Source: Trinickia dabaoshanensis
Lineage (GTDB): Bacteria; Pseudomonadota; Gammaproteobacteria; Burkholderiales; Burkholderiaceae
DNA length: 64,000 nt
Direction: 5' to 3'
Assembly: GCF_002879885.1 (NCBI RefSeq)
Contig: NZ_PNYA01000003.1
Location: 248,001-312,000, forward strand
This document shows positions 10,511-18,788 of this stretch, one piece after another (positions within the stretch are counted from its first letter, which is position 1; every line of letters starts with the position of its first letter). Made by a program: the position numbers and the translations under genes. The notes beneath the pieces were generated by a model. That model was not told the origin of the DNA, did no database searches, and worked only from the letters and a program-made list of their open reading frames with translations.

Positions 10511-11311
10511 CTACTTCACCGAGACGTCGATATCGCCGAGATACTTGCGCGCGAGCGCCTTCACGACGCCATCGGCTTGCAGCTTTTCGATGGCCGCGTC
10601 GAGTCGTGTGCGCAACGCGTCGTCGCCGCGGCGAATGCCGAAGGCGATGCCGCTGCCGAGTATCTTCTCGTCGCGTACGGGTTGCCCGACGAAGGTGAAG
10701 CCTTTTCCATCGGGCCGCGACAAGAAGCCTTTCTGGCCCGCGGGCGCCAATACGAGCGTTGCGTCGAGCCGGCCCGCGACGAGATCGGCGTAGACCTGGT
10801 TTTGATCCTGATACGAGACGACGTCGACCCCTGCCGGCGCCCAATGCGCCTTCGCATAAGCCTCTTGAATCGAGCCTTGCAGCACACCCACGTGTTTTCC
10901 CTTCAGCGATTCGGCCGTCGCAGCCAGCCCGCTATCGGCGCGTGCGATCAACTGCGTCGGCACGCGATAGATGACGGTCGTGAAATCGATCGCCTGTCGA
11001 CGCTGAGCAGTCGCGTTCATCGCGGAGTTGATCGCATCGAACTTGCGTCCTTGCAAGGCGGGGATCAGCCCGTCGAACGAGGTCTCGACCCAGGTGCACG
11101 TAAGGTGCGCCTGATTGCAGACGGCCTTGCCGATGTCGACGTCGAGTCCTTGCAGATGTCCGTTCGCATCTTTCGATTCGAACGGCGGGTACTGCGCCTC
11201 GATGCCGAAACGCATCGAGGACGGGTCGGCCCACGCAGGCGCCGCTATACCGGGCGCGAATAAGCTTGCCAATACGCAGGCAAGCGCCAGCCATCCTTTC
11301 GTTCGTTTCAT
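10511..11311 (-). CDS. Polar amino-acid ABC transporter periplasmic binding protein (family 3)
   Basis: 266-residue solute-binding protein of the His/Lys/Arg/ornithine type. Residues 1-28 form a signal peptide ending PAWA. The family pattern follows: MRFGIEAQYPPFESKDANGHLQGLDVDIGKAVC, the DAINSAMNATAQRRQAIDFT segment that holds the ligand-binding Arg, and a VGVLQGSIQEAY hinge. Start ATG 11311 has an AGGAGA site. It follows the aminotransferase gene by 23 bp on the same strand, so the two are probably one transcript. No permease or ATPase gene is adjacent, so the protein must borrow a transporter encoded elsewhere. The ligand is inferred as a basic amino acid, not proven. Confidence 0.88.
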   Translation of the reverse strand: MKRTKGWLALACVLASLFAPGIAAPAWADPSSMRFGIEAQYPPFESKDANGHLQGLDVDIGKAVCNQAHLTCTWVETSFDGLIPALQGRKFDAINSAMNATAQRRQAIDFTTVIYRVPTQLIARADSGLAATAESLKGKHVGVLQGSIQEAYAKAHWAPAGVDVVSYQDQNQVYADLVAGRLDATLVLAPAGQKGFLSRPDGKGFTFVGQPVRDEKILGSGIAFGIRRGDDALRTRLDAAIEKLQADGVVKALARKYLGDIDVSVK

Positions 11312-11334
11312 GCTGCATCTCTCCTGTAGTCTGC

Positions 11335-12489
11335 TCATACCGCGCAAAGCCGGCGCGCGCCGTCGAGAAGGGTGGTGTCGTCCTTCGAAAAGCTGAGACG
11401 AATCACGCCCGTGTCGGTGCCGTCCGTATAGAACGCCGAGAGTGGAATCGTCGCCACACCAACGTCGCGAATGAGGCGTTGGACGAAGTCGCTATCGCGC
11501 TCGTCGGAGAACGACCGGAAACGCGCCAGCATGAAAAAGCTGCCGCGGCTCGGCAAGAGTTCGAAACGTGACGGCGCGAGCGCTTGTGCCAGCAAATCGC
11601 GCTTACGCGCGTAGAAGGCGGCCAATCCGAGGTAATTGCCGGGCTCGGCCAACGCATCGGCTAGCGCGTATTGCATCGGCGTATCCGCCGAAAACATCAT
11701 GAATTGATGCACCTTGCGGATCTCGGCCATCAACCGGGCAGGAGCCAGGCAATAGCCCACGCGCCAGCCCGTCACGTGATGCGTCTTGCCGAACGACGAC
11801 ACGACGACGCTACGCTCGGCCAACGCCGGATGCCGCGCCATGCTGTGATGCAACGCACCGTCGAATACGACGTGCTCGTAGACCTCGTCGGACAGCACGA
11901 CAATGGGCGTATCCTCGATGAGCGCCCTCAAGCGCACGATGTCGTGCTCGTCGAAAATCGTCGCACTAGGGTTATGCGGCGTGTTGACGATGATCATGCG
12001 CGTGCGCGGCGTAATCACGGCGCCAACGGCATCCCAATCGATACTGAAATCGTGCGGCGATAGTTTGATGGCCACGGGCGTAGCGCCTTGCAGCCGAACG
12101 ATCGGTGCGTAGCTATCGAACGACGGCTCGAAGTAGATGACTTCGTCGCCCGGGTGCACGAGCGCGCTGATCGTCGCATACAGGCCCTCGCTCGCGCTGG
12201 CGACGACCGTCACCTCGCGAGCCGCGTCGTAGCGTGCGCCGTAGAGACGTTCGACTTTCTCGGCGACGGCCTCGCGCAAGCGATCGATACCCGCCATCGG
12301 CGCGTACTGGTTGTGTCCGCTACGCATCGCCACCGCCGCCGCTTCGATGAGGGCCGAGTCGGGAGCGAAATTCGGCGCCCCTTGCGACAGGTTCACCGCA
12401 TCGTATTGGGCCGCGAGCTGGCCGATGACGGTAAAGATCGTGGTGCCCACGTCGGGCAGCTTCGAGCGGGGCTCGAGGGCGCTTCGCAT
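11335..12489 (-). CDS. PLP-dependent class I/II aminotransferase (methionine/kynurenine aminotransferase type)
   Basis: 384-residue fold-type I aminotransferase. Visible marks are NLSQGAPNFAPD near the N terminus, the NTPHNPSA motif with the PLP-ring Asn, LSDEVYEHVVFDG, and SSFGKTHHVTGWRVGY, which carries the Schiff-base Lys and phosphate ligands. The combination resembles YbdL-like methionine aminotransferases and kynurenine-oxoglutarate transaminases. The start at 12489 is set by a GGAGAGC ribosome site; an upstream in-frame ATG at 12504 is less likely. It sits upstream of a family 3 binding protein in the same orientation, suggesting uptake plus transamination of an amino acid. The substrate is uncertain. 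Confidence 0.88.
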   Translation of the reverse strand: MRSALEPRSKLPDVGTTIFTVIGQLAAQYDAVNLSQGAPNFAPDSALIEAAAVAMRSGHNQYAPMAGIDRLREAVAEKVERLYGARYDAAREVTVVASASEGLYATISALVHPGDEVIYFEPSFDSYAPIVRLQGATPVAIKLSPHDFSIDWDAVGAVITPRTRMIIVNTPHNPSATIFDEHDIVRLRALIEDTPIVVLSDEVYEHVVFDGALHHSMARHPALAERSVVVSSFGKTHHVTGWRVGYCLAPARLMAEIRKVHQFMMFSADTPMQYALADALAEPGNYLGLAAFYARKRDLLAQALAPSRFELLPSRGSFFMLARFRSFSDERDSDFVQRLIRDVGVATIPLSAFYTDGTDTGVIRLSFSKDDTTLLDGARRLCAV

Positions 12490-12650
12490 CTGCTCTCCTT
12501 GCACATTCCCCGGCGCGGCGCGGGTCGCCTGCCTTGCATTGCGCGTGGATAGAGATTTAGCCTCGACGAAACGGCGCGGACAATCGAAACTTCGTCATAC
12601 GTGCCATGCGTTTTACTCATGAGGTGCGCCCGGCGCCCGGCGCGGCAAAA

Positions 12651-12685
12651 ATAAAGCCCCGCGCGACTTTCGTCCGCGGGGCTTT
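12651..12685 (-). terminator. Intrinsic terminator of the Liv-type binding-protein gene
   Basis: AAAGCCCCGCG at 12653-12663 pairs with CGCGGGGCTTT at 12675-12685. On the minus strand the stem runs into TTTATTTTT. It lies 56 bp past the stop codon of the binding-protein gene at 12741. Confidence 0.9.
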
Positions 12686-12740
12686 CAGCGCGCGCCGGTC
12701 AGGCGGCGCGCTCAGCGAGAGGCGACTAAATTATTTTGAA

Positions 12741-13889
12741 TTACTTGGCGCCGATGCTTTGCAGCGCCTTCCATTGGCCGTTTTCGGCCTTGTAGATCGT
12801 GATGCCGCCGTTCTTCAAGTCGCCGTGTTCGTCATAGGCGAGGTGCGTCGTCGTCACGCCGGGCATCTCGGTCTTTGCGAGCGCCGGCAGGTACTTCGCC
12901 GGATCGGTCGAGTTGGCCTTCTTCATGGCCGTCAAGAGCGCCATCGTGCCGTCGTAAGCATACGGCGAGTACGTTTCGACGTCCGTGCCGAACATCTTCT
13001 TGTACTTCGCGACGTATTGGCTGCCGCCAGGCATGTCCGACAGCGGCAGGCCGGCGAGCGATGCATACGTACCGTCGGCGGCGGGGCCGGCGATCTTCAG
13101 GAAATCAGGCGTATGCAGCATTTCGCCGCCCATCAGCGGGGCCTTGATAGCCAGCGACTTCATCTGCTTGGCCATCGGCGCAGCTTGCGAGTCGGCGCCG
13201 CCGAAATAGATCAGATCGGGGTTGGCGGCCTTCAGCTTCGTCAAGATGCCCTTGAAGTCGACAGCCTTGTCGTTCGTGAACTCGCGGTCGACGATCGTCG
13301 CGCCGGCAGCCTTCGCGGCCTTGGCGAATTGATCGGCAAGACCTTGGCCGTAGGCCGTGCGGTCGTCGACGATCGCGATCTTCTTCATGTTCAGGTTCTT
13401 CACCGCGAACGTGCCCGCGACCGACCCTTGCTGCGTGTCGGAGGTCATCATGCGGAACGTCGTCTTGAAGCCTTGTTGCGTGTACTCGGGCGCCGTGGCC
13501 ATCGCAACTTCGGGGATGCCCGCGTTCGCGTAAATACGCGAAGCCGGGATCGTCGTACCCGAGTTGAAGTGACCGATCATGCCCTTGATGCCGTCGTCGA
13601 CGAGCTTTTGCGCCACGGTCGTACCCGTGCGCGGGTCGGCTTGGTCGTCGGCCGAGTCGAGCACGAACTCGACTTGCTTGCCGCCGATCACGGGCTTGGT
13701 CGCGTTCATGTCGGCGATCGCGAGCTTCACGCCGTTTTGGAAGTCCGCGCCATAGTGCGCTTGCGCGCCAGTCATCGGGCCGGCAAAACCGATCTTCACT
13801 TGTTCAGCTTGCTGTGCGTTTGCGGTCCCCACCAGCGACATTGCCGCAACGAGCGTCGCGCCTGCCAGCGTTTTCATTTTGTGCTGCAT
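12741..13889 (-). CDS. Branched-chain amino-acid type ABC transporter substrate-binding protein
   Basis: 382-residue periplasmic binding protein (Peripla_BP_6/LivJK type). The signal peptide covers residues 1-25, ending TANA. The mature protein begins QQAEQVKIGFAGPMTGAQAHYG, the usual LivJ/K start, and includes IYANAGIPEVAMATA and the hinge around KKIAIVDDRTAYGQGLA. The ATG at 13889 is preceded by TAGGAG. No liv permease or ATPase gene is next to it; the two liv systems lie 27-37 kb away. It is 85 bp downstream of putA on the same strand, which may hint at co-regulation with proline catabolism. A strong terminator follows. Confidence 0.9.
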   Translation of the reverse strand: MQHKMKTLAGATLVAAMSLVGTANAQQAEQVKIGFAGPMTGAQAHYGADFQNGVKLAIADMNATKPVIGGKQVEFVLDSADDQADPRTGTTVAQKLVDDGIKGMIGHFNSGTTIPASRIYANAGIPEVAMATAPEYTQQGFKTTFRMMTSDTQQGSVAGTFAVKNLNMKKIAIVDDRTAYGQGLADQFAKAAKAAGATIVDREFTNDKAVDFKGILTKLKAANPDLIYFGGADSQAAPMAKQMKSLAIKAPLMGGEMLHTPDFLKIAGPAADGTYASLAGLPLSDMPGGSQYVAKYKKMFGTDVETYSPYAYDGTMALLTAMKKANSTDPAKYLPALAKTEMPGVTTTHLAYDEHGDLKNGGITIYKAENGQWKALQSIGAK

Positions 13890-13974
13890 AGCTTCTCCTA
13901 GATACCAAGGTAGTTGGAAGCGGCTGCGGGGTGGCCGCGACGCTCCCGGTTTTGAATCCATCGGCAAGGGTTGC

Positions 13975-16900
13975 TCAGCCGATCGTCATCAAATTCGCAT
14001 TGCCGCCCGCGGCCGCCGTATTCACGCTGACGGAACGCTCCGTCAGCAACCGCTCGAGCGCGTAATCTTCGTCGCCGTTTTCCAATGCGCGCGTCGAGAC
14101 GCCCTGCACGGAGACGATCGGCCCCGGACGTTTGGCCACTTCGCGTACGAGCGATAGCAACTCGTCGCTATCGCCCTCGAACAGCACCGCATCGATGCGC
14201 GCCTCGCCGCCCTTTTGCACTTCGGCGAAGGCCTTGAGCTGCGCGGGCAGCGCCGCGACGAGCGCCTCGCCGGCGGCACCCGAGAACAATGCCCGGTTAC
14301 CCGTGGCGAGTACCGCCGCGAATTGCGCACGCGCGCCGCTCGCCGTCGAAGGCACGCAGGATACCGTGCCGCGAGCGCCGAGAGTATAGGTGTTGCGCTC
14401 GCCCGTCGGCCCCGGCAATACAGCCGTCGCGCCGGCCGGCATGTTTGCGAGATAGCCGTCGCAGCGTGCCGCGATGGCAGGCTGCCGCTCGGCGATGAGC
14501 CAGTCACGCAATGCGGTCAGCGCGGCGCGCGGCGAGAGCGGTGCATCGCTCTTGTCTTGCTCGCTCGCGCCGTCGGCGATGAGCGAGGCCGCCAGCGACT
14601 TCGGCAAACCGGACGGACGCTTCGCCAACAAGCGCTGCAAATAAAGCGCGCCGCCGGCCTTCGGACCGGTGCCCGAGAGCCCCTCGCCGCCGAACGGCTG
14701 CACGCCCACCACGGCGCCGATCACATTGCGATTGACGTAGATGTTGCCCACGTGCGCGCGCGAAATGACGTGCGCGATCGTTTCGTCGATCCGGGTGTGG
14801 ATGCCGAGCGTCAGGCCGTAGCCGGTTGCGCGGATTTGCTCGAGCAACTTGTCGAGACCGCTGCGACGATAGCGGATCACGTGCAACACCGGGCCGAACA
14901 CTTCGCGCTTCAACTCGTCGATGCTGTCGAGCTCGATCAACGTCGGAGGCACGAACGTGCCGTGCGCGCAGGCATCGGTCAGCGGCAGTTGCGTGACCGT
15001 ACGCCCTTTCTCGCGCAGTGCCGCCACGTGGGTGTCGATCGTGCGCTTCGCTTCGGCGTCGATGACGGGGCCGACGTCCGTCGATAAGCGATCGGGGTTG
15101 CCGAGCGCGAGTTCGTGCATCGCGCCCTTGAGCATCGTCAACGTGCGATCGGCCACGTCGTCCTGCAGGCACAGCACGCGCAGCGCCGAGCAGCGCTGAC
15201 CGGCCGAATCGAAGGCCGATTGCATCACGTCGGCAACGACCTGCTCGGCGAGCGCCGACGAATCGACGATCATTGCGTTTTGCCCGCCCGTTTCCGCGAT
15301 CAGCGGGATCGGCTTGCCTTCCGGATCGAGTCGATCGGCGAGCGTCTTGTTGATGAGGCGCGCCACTTCCGTCGAGCCCGTGAACATGACGGCACGCGTA
15401 CGCATATCGCCAACCAGCGCCGCGCCGACGGTCTCGCCGTCGCCGGGCAGCAGTTGCACGGCGCCGGCCGGCACACCGGCTTCACGCAGCAGACGCACGG
15501 CCTGCGCGGCGATCAGCGGCGTTTGCTCCGCGGGTTTCGCGAGTACCGTGTTGCCCGCTGCGAGCGCGGCCGCTACTTGCCCCATGAAGATGGCGAGCGG
15601 GAAATTCCACGGGCTAATGCACACCACGGGGCCGAGCGGACGATGCGTGTCGTTCGAGAACTCCTCGCGGATCTGCGCCGAGTAGTAGCGCAGGAAATCG
15701 ACGGCCTCGCGAATCTCCGCGATCGCGTTCGGCAAGGACTTGCCGGCTTCGCGCACGATGAGCCCCATCAGCGTATGCATTTGCGCTTCGAGCAAGTCGG
15801 CCGCGCGCGCAAGGCAATCGGCGCGTGCGAACACGGGCGTGGCTTGCCAGATCGGCGCGGCGGCAACCGCGGCGGCCAGGGCCGCGTGGACGTCGTCGCG
15901 CGTTGCTTCGACGACCGTGCCGACGATATCGCGATGATCGGCCGGGTTGCGCACGACGTGCTCGCTGCGGCCCGCCGTGCTCGATGCGGCCAATTCGCCG
16001 CTTTCGAGCATCGGCGCCGCGCGCCACGGATGATGCGCGCTCGCGAGTAGGGCCGAGGACAGCGAAGCGAGGCGATGCTCGTTCGACAGATCGAGGCCCA
16101 TCGAATTCAGGCGCTCGCTGCCGAACAGATCGCGCGGCAGTGGGATCTTGGCGTGCGGGGCGCCGAGCGGCACGATCTTCGAGGCTTCGTCGACGGGATC
16201 GGTGACGAGCGAGGCAACCGGCACGGTCTCATCGGCGATGCGATTGACGAACGACGTGTTCGCGCCGTTCTCGAGCAAGCGGCGCACGAGGTACGCGAGC
16301 AGCGTTTCGTGCGTGCCGACGGGCGCGTAGATGCGGCAGGGACGATTGAGCTTCTCGCGGCCGGTGACCTCTTCGTACAGCGGTTCGCCCATGCCGTGCA
16401 GGCATTGGAACTCGTACTGCCCCGGGTAGTAATTCTGGCCCGCCAGATGATAGATGGCCGAGAGCGTATAGGCGTTGTGCGTGGCGAACTGCGGATACAC
16501 GGCATCCGGCGCGCCGAGCAGTTTCTTCGCGCAAGCGACGTACGACACGTCGGTGTAGACCTTGCGCGTGTAGACGGGATAGCCTTCGAGGCCGTCGAGT
16601 TGCGCACGCTTGACTTCGCTGTCCCAGTACGCGCCCTTCACGAGGCGCACCATGATGCGGTGACGGCTGCGGCGCGCCAGATCGACGACGTAATCGATCA
16701 CGAACGGGCAACGCTTCTGATACGCCTGCACGACGAAACCGATCCCGTTCCAGCCGGCGAGTTCGGCATCGAAACACAGCGCTTCGAGCAGATCGAGCGA
16801 GAGTTCGAGGCGGTCGGCTTCTTCCGCATCGATATTGAGGCCGATGTCGTAGCGGCGCGCGAGCACGGCGAGCGAGCGCACGCGCGGCAGCAATTCGGTC

Positions 16901-17928
16901 ATCGTGCGTTCTTGCTGAGCGCGCGAGTAGCGCGGATGCAGCGCCGACAGCTTGATCGAAATGCCGGGGCCTTCGTAGATGCCGCGGCCGCCGGCTGCCT
17001 TGCCGATCGCGTGGATCGCTTGCTCGTAGGACGCGTAGTAGCGCTGCGCGTCTTCCTCTGTGGTGGCGGCTTCGCCGAGCATGTCGTACGAGTAGCGGAA
17101 ACCACGCGCTTCGTACTTGCGGCTGTTCGCGAGGGCTTCCGAGATCGTTTCGCCCGTGACGAATTGCTCGCCCATCAGGCGCATCGCCATGTCCACGCCC
17201 TTGCGGATCAGCGGCTCGCCGCCCTTGCCGATCAAGCGCGTGAGCGCCGACGAAAGGCCCGCTTCGCTGTTGGTCGTCACGAGCTTGCCCGTGATCATGA
17301 GGCCCCAGGTGGCCGCGTTCACGAACAGGGACGGCGCGTGGCCGACGTGCGACTTCCAGTCGCCCTTGCTGATCTTGTCGCGAATGAGCGCATCGCGCGT
17401 GGCGCGATCGGGGATGCGCAGCAGCGCCTCGGCCAAGCACATCAGCGCGACGCCCTCCTGGCTCGACAGCGAAAACTCGTGGATCAGACCTTCGACGCCC
17501 CCGCCCGTGCGCTTGGCGCGCAAGGTCTCGACGAGCTTGGTCGCCATCTTGCCGACGTCCGCCGCGAGCGGCTCGGGCAAGCGCGCCTCGCCGATCAGGA
17601 ACGGCACGCACTCGGGCTCGGGCCGGCGATACGCGGCGGTGATCGCCGCGCGCAGCACCGATTGCGGTTGCACGTTTTGCGCGAAATCGAGAAACGGATG
17701 CGGCGCACCGTCGTCCTCTTGCTCGGCGCCGGAACCCTCGCCGAGATCGCCCAGGCTCGACACGCCCGAGAGTTCAGGGGGCAACTGCCCATGTTCGATC
17801 TTTTCGAGATAAGCGAAGATCGCCTGCTTGATCAGCCAATGAGGGGTGCGCTCGAGACGAGCGGCAGCCTCTTTGAGGCGGGTGCGGAGGAGGTCGTCGA
17901 CTTTGACGCCGAGTGTAGTGCTGGCCAT
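13975..17928 (-). CDS. putA: Trifunctional proline utilisation protein PutA (repressor, proline dehydrogenase, P5C dehydrogenase)
   Basis: 1317 residues, the full trifunctional size. Residues 1-47 look like a ribbon-helix-helix DNA-binding domain (TTLGVKVDDLLRTRLKEAAA). The FAD-dependent proline dehydrogenase barrel covers about 200-540, with MVRLVKGAYWDSE near 426. The NAD-dependent glutamate-semialdehyde dehydrogenase covers about 640-1100, with catalytic Glu879 in LIAETGG and nucleophile Cys913 in GQRCSAL. A C-terminal domain follows to 1317. Together they oxidise proline to glutamate at the membrane. The presence of the RHH domain predicts autorepression, and GTTGCA-like sites lie upstream at 18006-18099. 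The start at 17928 gives the standard N terminus. Confidence 0.96.
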   Translation of the reverse strand: MASTTLGVKVDDLLRTRLKEAAARLERTPHWLIKQAIFAYLEKIEHGQLPPELSGVSSLGDLGEGSGAEQEDDGAPHPFLDFAQNVQPQSVLRAAITAAYRRPEPECVPFLIGEARLPEPLAADVGKMATKLVETLRAKRTGGGVEGLIHEFSLSSQEGVALMCLAEALLRIPDRATRDALIRDKISKGDWKSHVGHAPSLFVNAATWGLMITGKLVTTNSEAGLSSALTRLIGKGGEPLIRKGVDMAMRLMGEQFVTGETISEALANSRKYEARGFRYSYDMLGEAATTEEDAQRYYASYEQAIHAIGKAAGGRGIYEGPGISIKLSALHPRYSRAQQERTMTELLPRVRSLAVLARRYDIGLNIDAEEADRLELSLDLLEALCFDAELAGWNGIGFVVQAYQKRCPFVIDYVVDLARRSRHRIMVRLVKGAYWDSEVKRAQLDGLEGYPVYTRKVYTDVSYVACAKKLLGAPDAVYPQFATHNAYTLSAIYHLAGQNYYPGQYEFQCLHGMGEPLYEEVTGREKLNRPCRIYAPVGTHETLLAYLVRRLLENGANTSFVNRIADETVPVASLVTDPVDEASKIVPLGAPHAKIPLPRDLFGSERLNSMGLDLSNEHRLASLSSALLASAHHPWRAAPMLESGELAASSTAGRSEHVVRNPADHRDIVGTVVEATRDDVHAALAAAVAAAPIWQATPVFARADCLARAADLLEAQMHTLMGLIVREAGKSLPNAIAEIREAVDFLRYYSAQIREEFSNDTHRPLGPVVCISPWNFPLAIFMGQVAAALAAGNTVLAKPAEQTPLIAAQAVRLLREAGVPAGAVQLLPGDGETVGAALVGDMRTRAVMFTGSTEVARLINKTLADRLDPEGKPIPLIAETGGQNAMIVDSSALAEQVVADVMQSAFDSAGQRCSALRVLCLQDDVADRTLTMLKGAMHELALGNPDRLSTDVGPVIDAEAKRTIDTHVAALREKGRTVTQLPLTDACAHGTFVPPTLIELDSIDELKREVFGPVLHVIRYRRSGLDKLLEQIRATGYGLTLGIHTRIDETIAHVISRAHVGNIYVNRNVIGAVVGVQPFGGEGLSGTGPKAGGALYLQRLLAKRPSGLPKSLAASLIADGASEQDKSDAPLSPRAALTALRDWLIAERQPAIAARCDGYLANMPAGATAVLPGPTGERNTYTLGARGTVSCVPSTASGARAQFAAVLATGNRALFSGAAGEALVAALPAQLKAFAEVQKGGEARIDAVLFEGDSDELLSLVREVAKRPGPIVSVQGVSTRALENGDEDYALERLLTERSVSVNTAAAGGNANLMTIG

Positions 17929-18005
17929 GATTCCTTCGATCGCCGGCTATTGCGCCGGCCGATGACTAAAAAGTTGGCGGAATCGTACGCCTCCCAATAA
18001 AAAGG

Positions 18006-18032
18006 TGCAACCAAAATCCCGTCGCGGTTGCA
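18006..18032. promoter_or_regulatory. Candidate PutA operator: inverted GTTGCA pair
   Basis: TGCAAC at 18006-18011 (GTTGCA on the minus strand) faces GTTGCA at 18027-18032, and the flanks extend the match to GGTGCAACC/GGTTGCACC. GTTGCA is the core bound by the E. coli PutA ribbon-helix-helix domain. The pair lies about 80-105 bp before the putA start. It could also fold as an RNA hairpin in the leader. Function is inferred. Confidence 0.6.
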
Positions 18033-18085
18033 CCCCTTTGAAACCCTTTGCCGGCAAGGGTTGGCGGGAAACCGGCACCGGTTAG

Positions 18086-18099
18086 GCAACCCCGGTTGC
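18086..18099. promoter_or_regulatory. Second candidate PutA operator: GCAACC-CC-GGTTGC palindrome
   Basis: Perfect 6-bp inverted repeat with a CC spacer, giving two GTTGC half sites facing away from each other, about 55 bp upstream of the first pair. Together with 18006-18032 there are four half sites in 95 bp of the 288-bp gap 17929-18216, more than expected by chance for a putA promoter region. Confidence 0.5.
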
Positions 18100-18216
18100 G
18101 CTCGGTGTTTTCCCTGACGAGAAAAGGTTCCAGCACCCCTACGCCAAGGCTGAGGAATGCCGTTAACGCAGGAAAGCGTTCTAGCGCACGGTAAGCGCCG
18201 GGAAAGGAGAGGCCAA

Positions 18217-18390
18217 ATGGAAAAGTGGATCGTAATCGGCGGTGTATGGACGATGGCCGTGGTGTGCCTCGCGCTGTTCGTGCGCGGCGCGTCGCCGGCG
18301 CATAGCCGCGCGGTGGCACTAGCGCGCGTGCGTCGAGCCCGGCTCAAAGCCGAGGCGGCAAACGACGCGCTCGTCACGGAGCGCGGCTAG
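18217..18390 (+). CDS. Small membrane-anchored hypothetical protein
   Basis: 57-residue protein with one N-terminal membrane helix (WIVIGGVWTMAVVCLALFV, residues 4-22) and a short, strongly basic Arg/Ala-rich tail (AVALARVRRARLKAEAA). A near-perfect ribosome site, GGAAAGGAGA, precedes the ATG at 18217, which is the main argument that it is real. The gene is divergent from putA across the operator region and is followed by a GC-rich hairpin at 18392-18410. The function is unknown. Confidence 0.65.
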   Translation: MEKWIVIGGVWTMAVVCLALFVRGASPAHSRAVALARVRRARLKAEAANDALVTERG

Positions 18391-18788
18391 GGGCGGACCC
18401 AGCGTCCGCCGACAACAAGGGAGCGACTGCCTCGGATGCATCGGGACGCAACCGAGCGACAGGGGCGCTGGGCGTGGATCGTACCGCTCGCCTGACGCAA
18501 ACGCATCAATTTCAGATCGCCCCCACCTCGAGGCCTATCATGATTTGCTCGAACGAAAGCCGGTCCTCCGCCCGCGATCGGAACACCGCACAACGCCGGC
18601 GCGGCCCATTCGCCGCTTGCGCGCGGCCTGTCGCCTCGCCGGCGCCCAGTTACTCGAACCGCGTGCGCACGCGGGCCCGCAACGCCCGTAGCCGGCTGCT
18701 TTACTGAGCCGCGGGCCGATCGCAAACTCTCCCGGTACGTCGCTCGGCGGCGCGCCGGGCGCCTGTCTCCCGTCCTCCAGCGCGCCGC
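18391..18788. other. 398-bp gap without a convincing gene
   Basis: It begins with a 7-bp hairpin (GGCGGAC at 18392-18398 with GTCCGCC at 18404-18410) that may terminate the preceding small gene, but no T-run follows. Open frames exist on both strands (for example + 18474-18707), but their products are Arg/Ser-rich without recognisable motifs or ribosome sites, so I do not call a gene. It ends at the priA stop codon. Confidence 0.5.

Noticed and set aside
18474-18707. 77-residue plus-strand frame after the small membrane gene
   Set aside because: No ribosome site, Arg/Ser-rich composition, no motif; more likely chance in GC-rich DNA.
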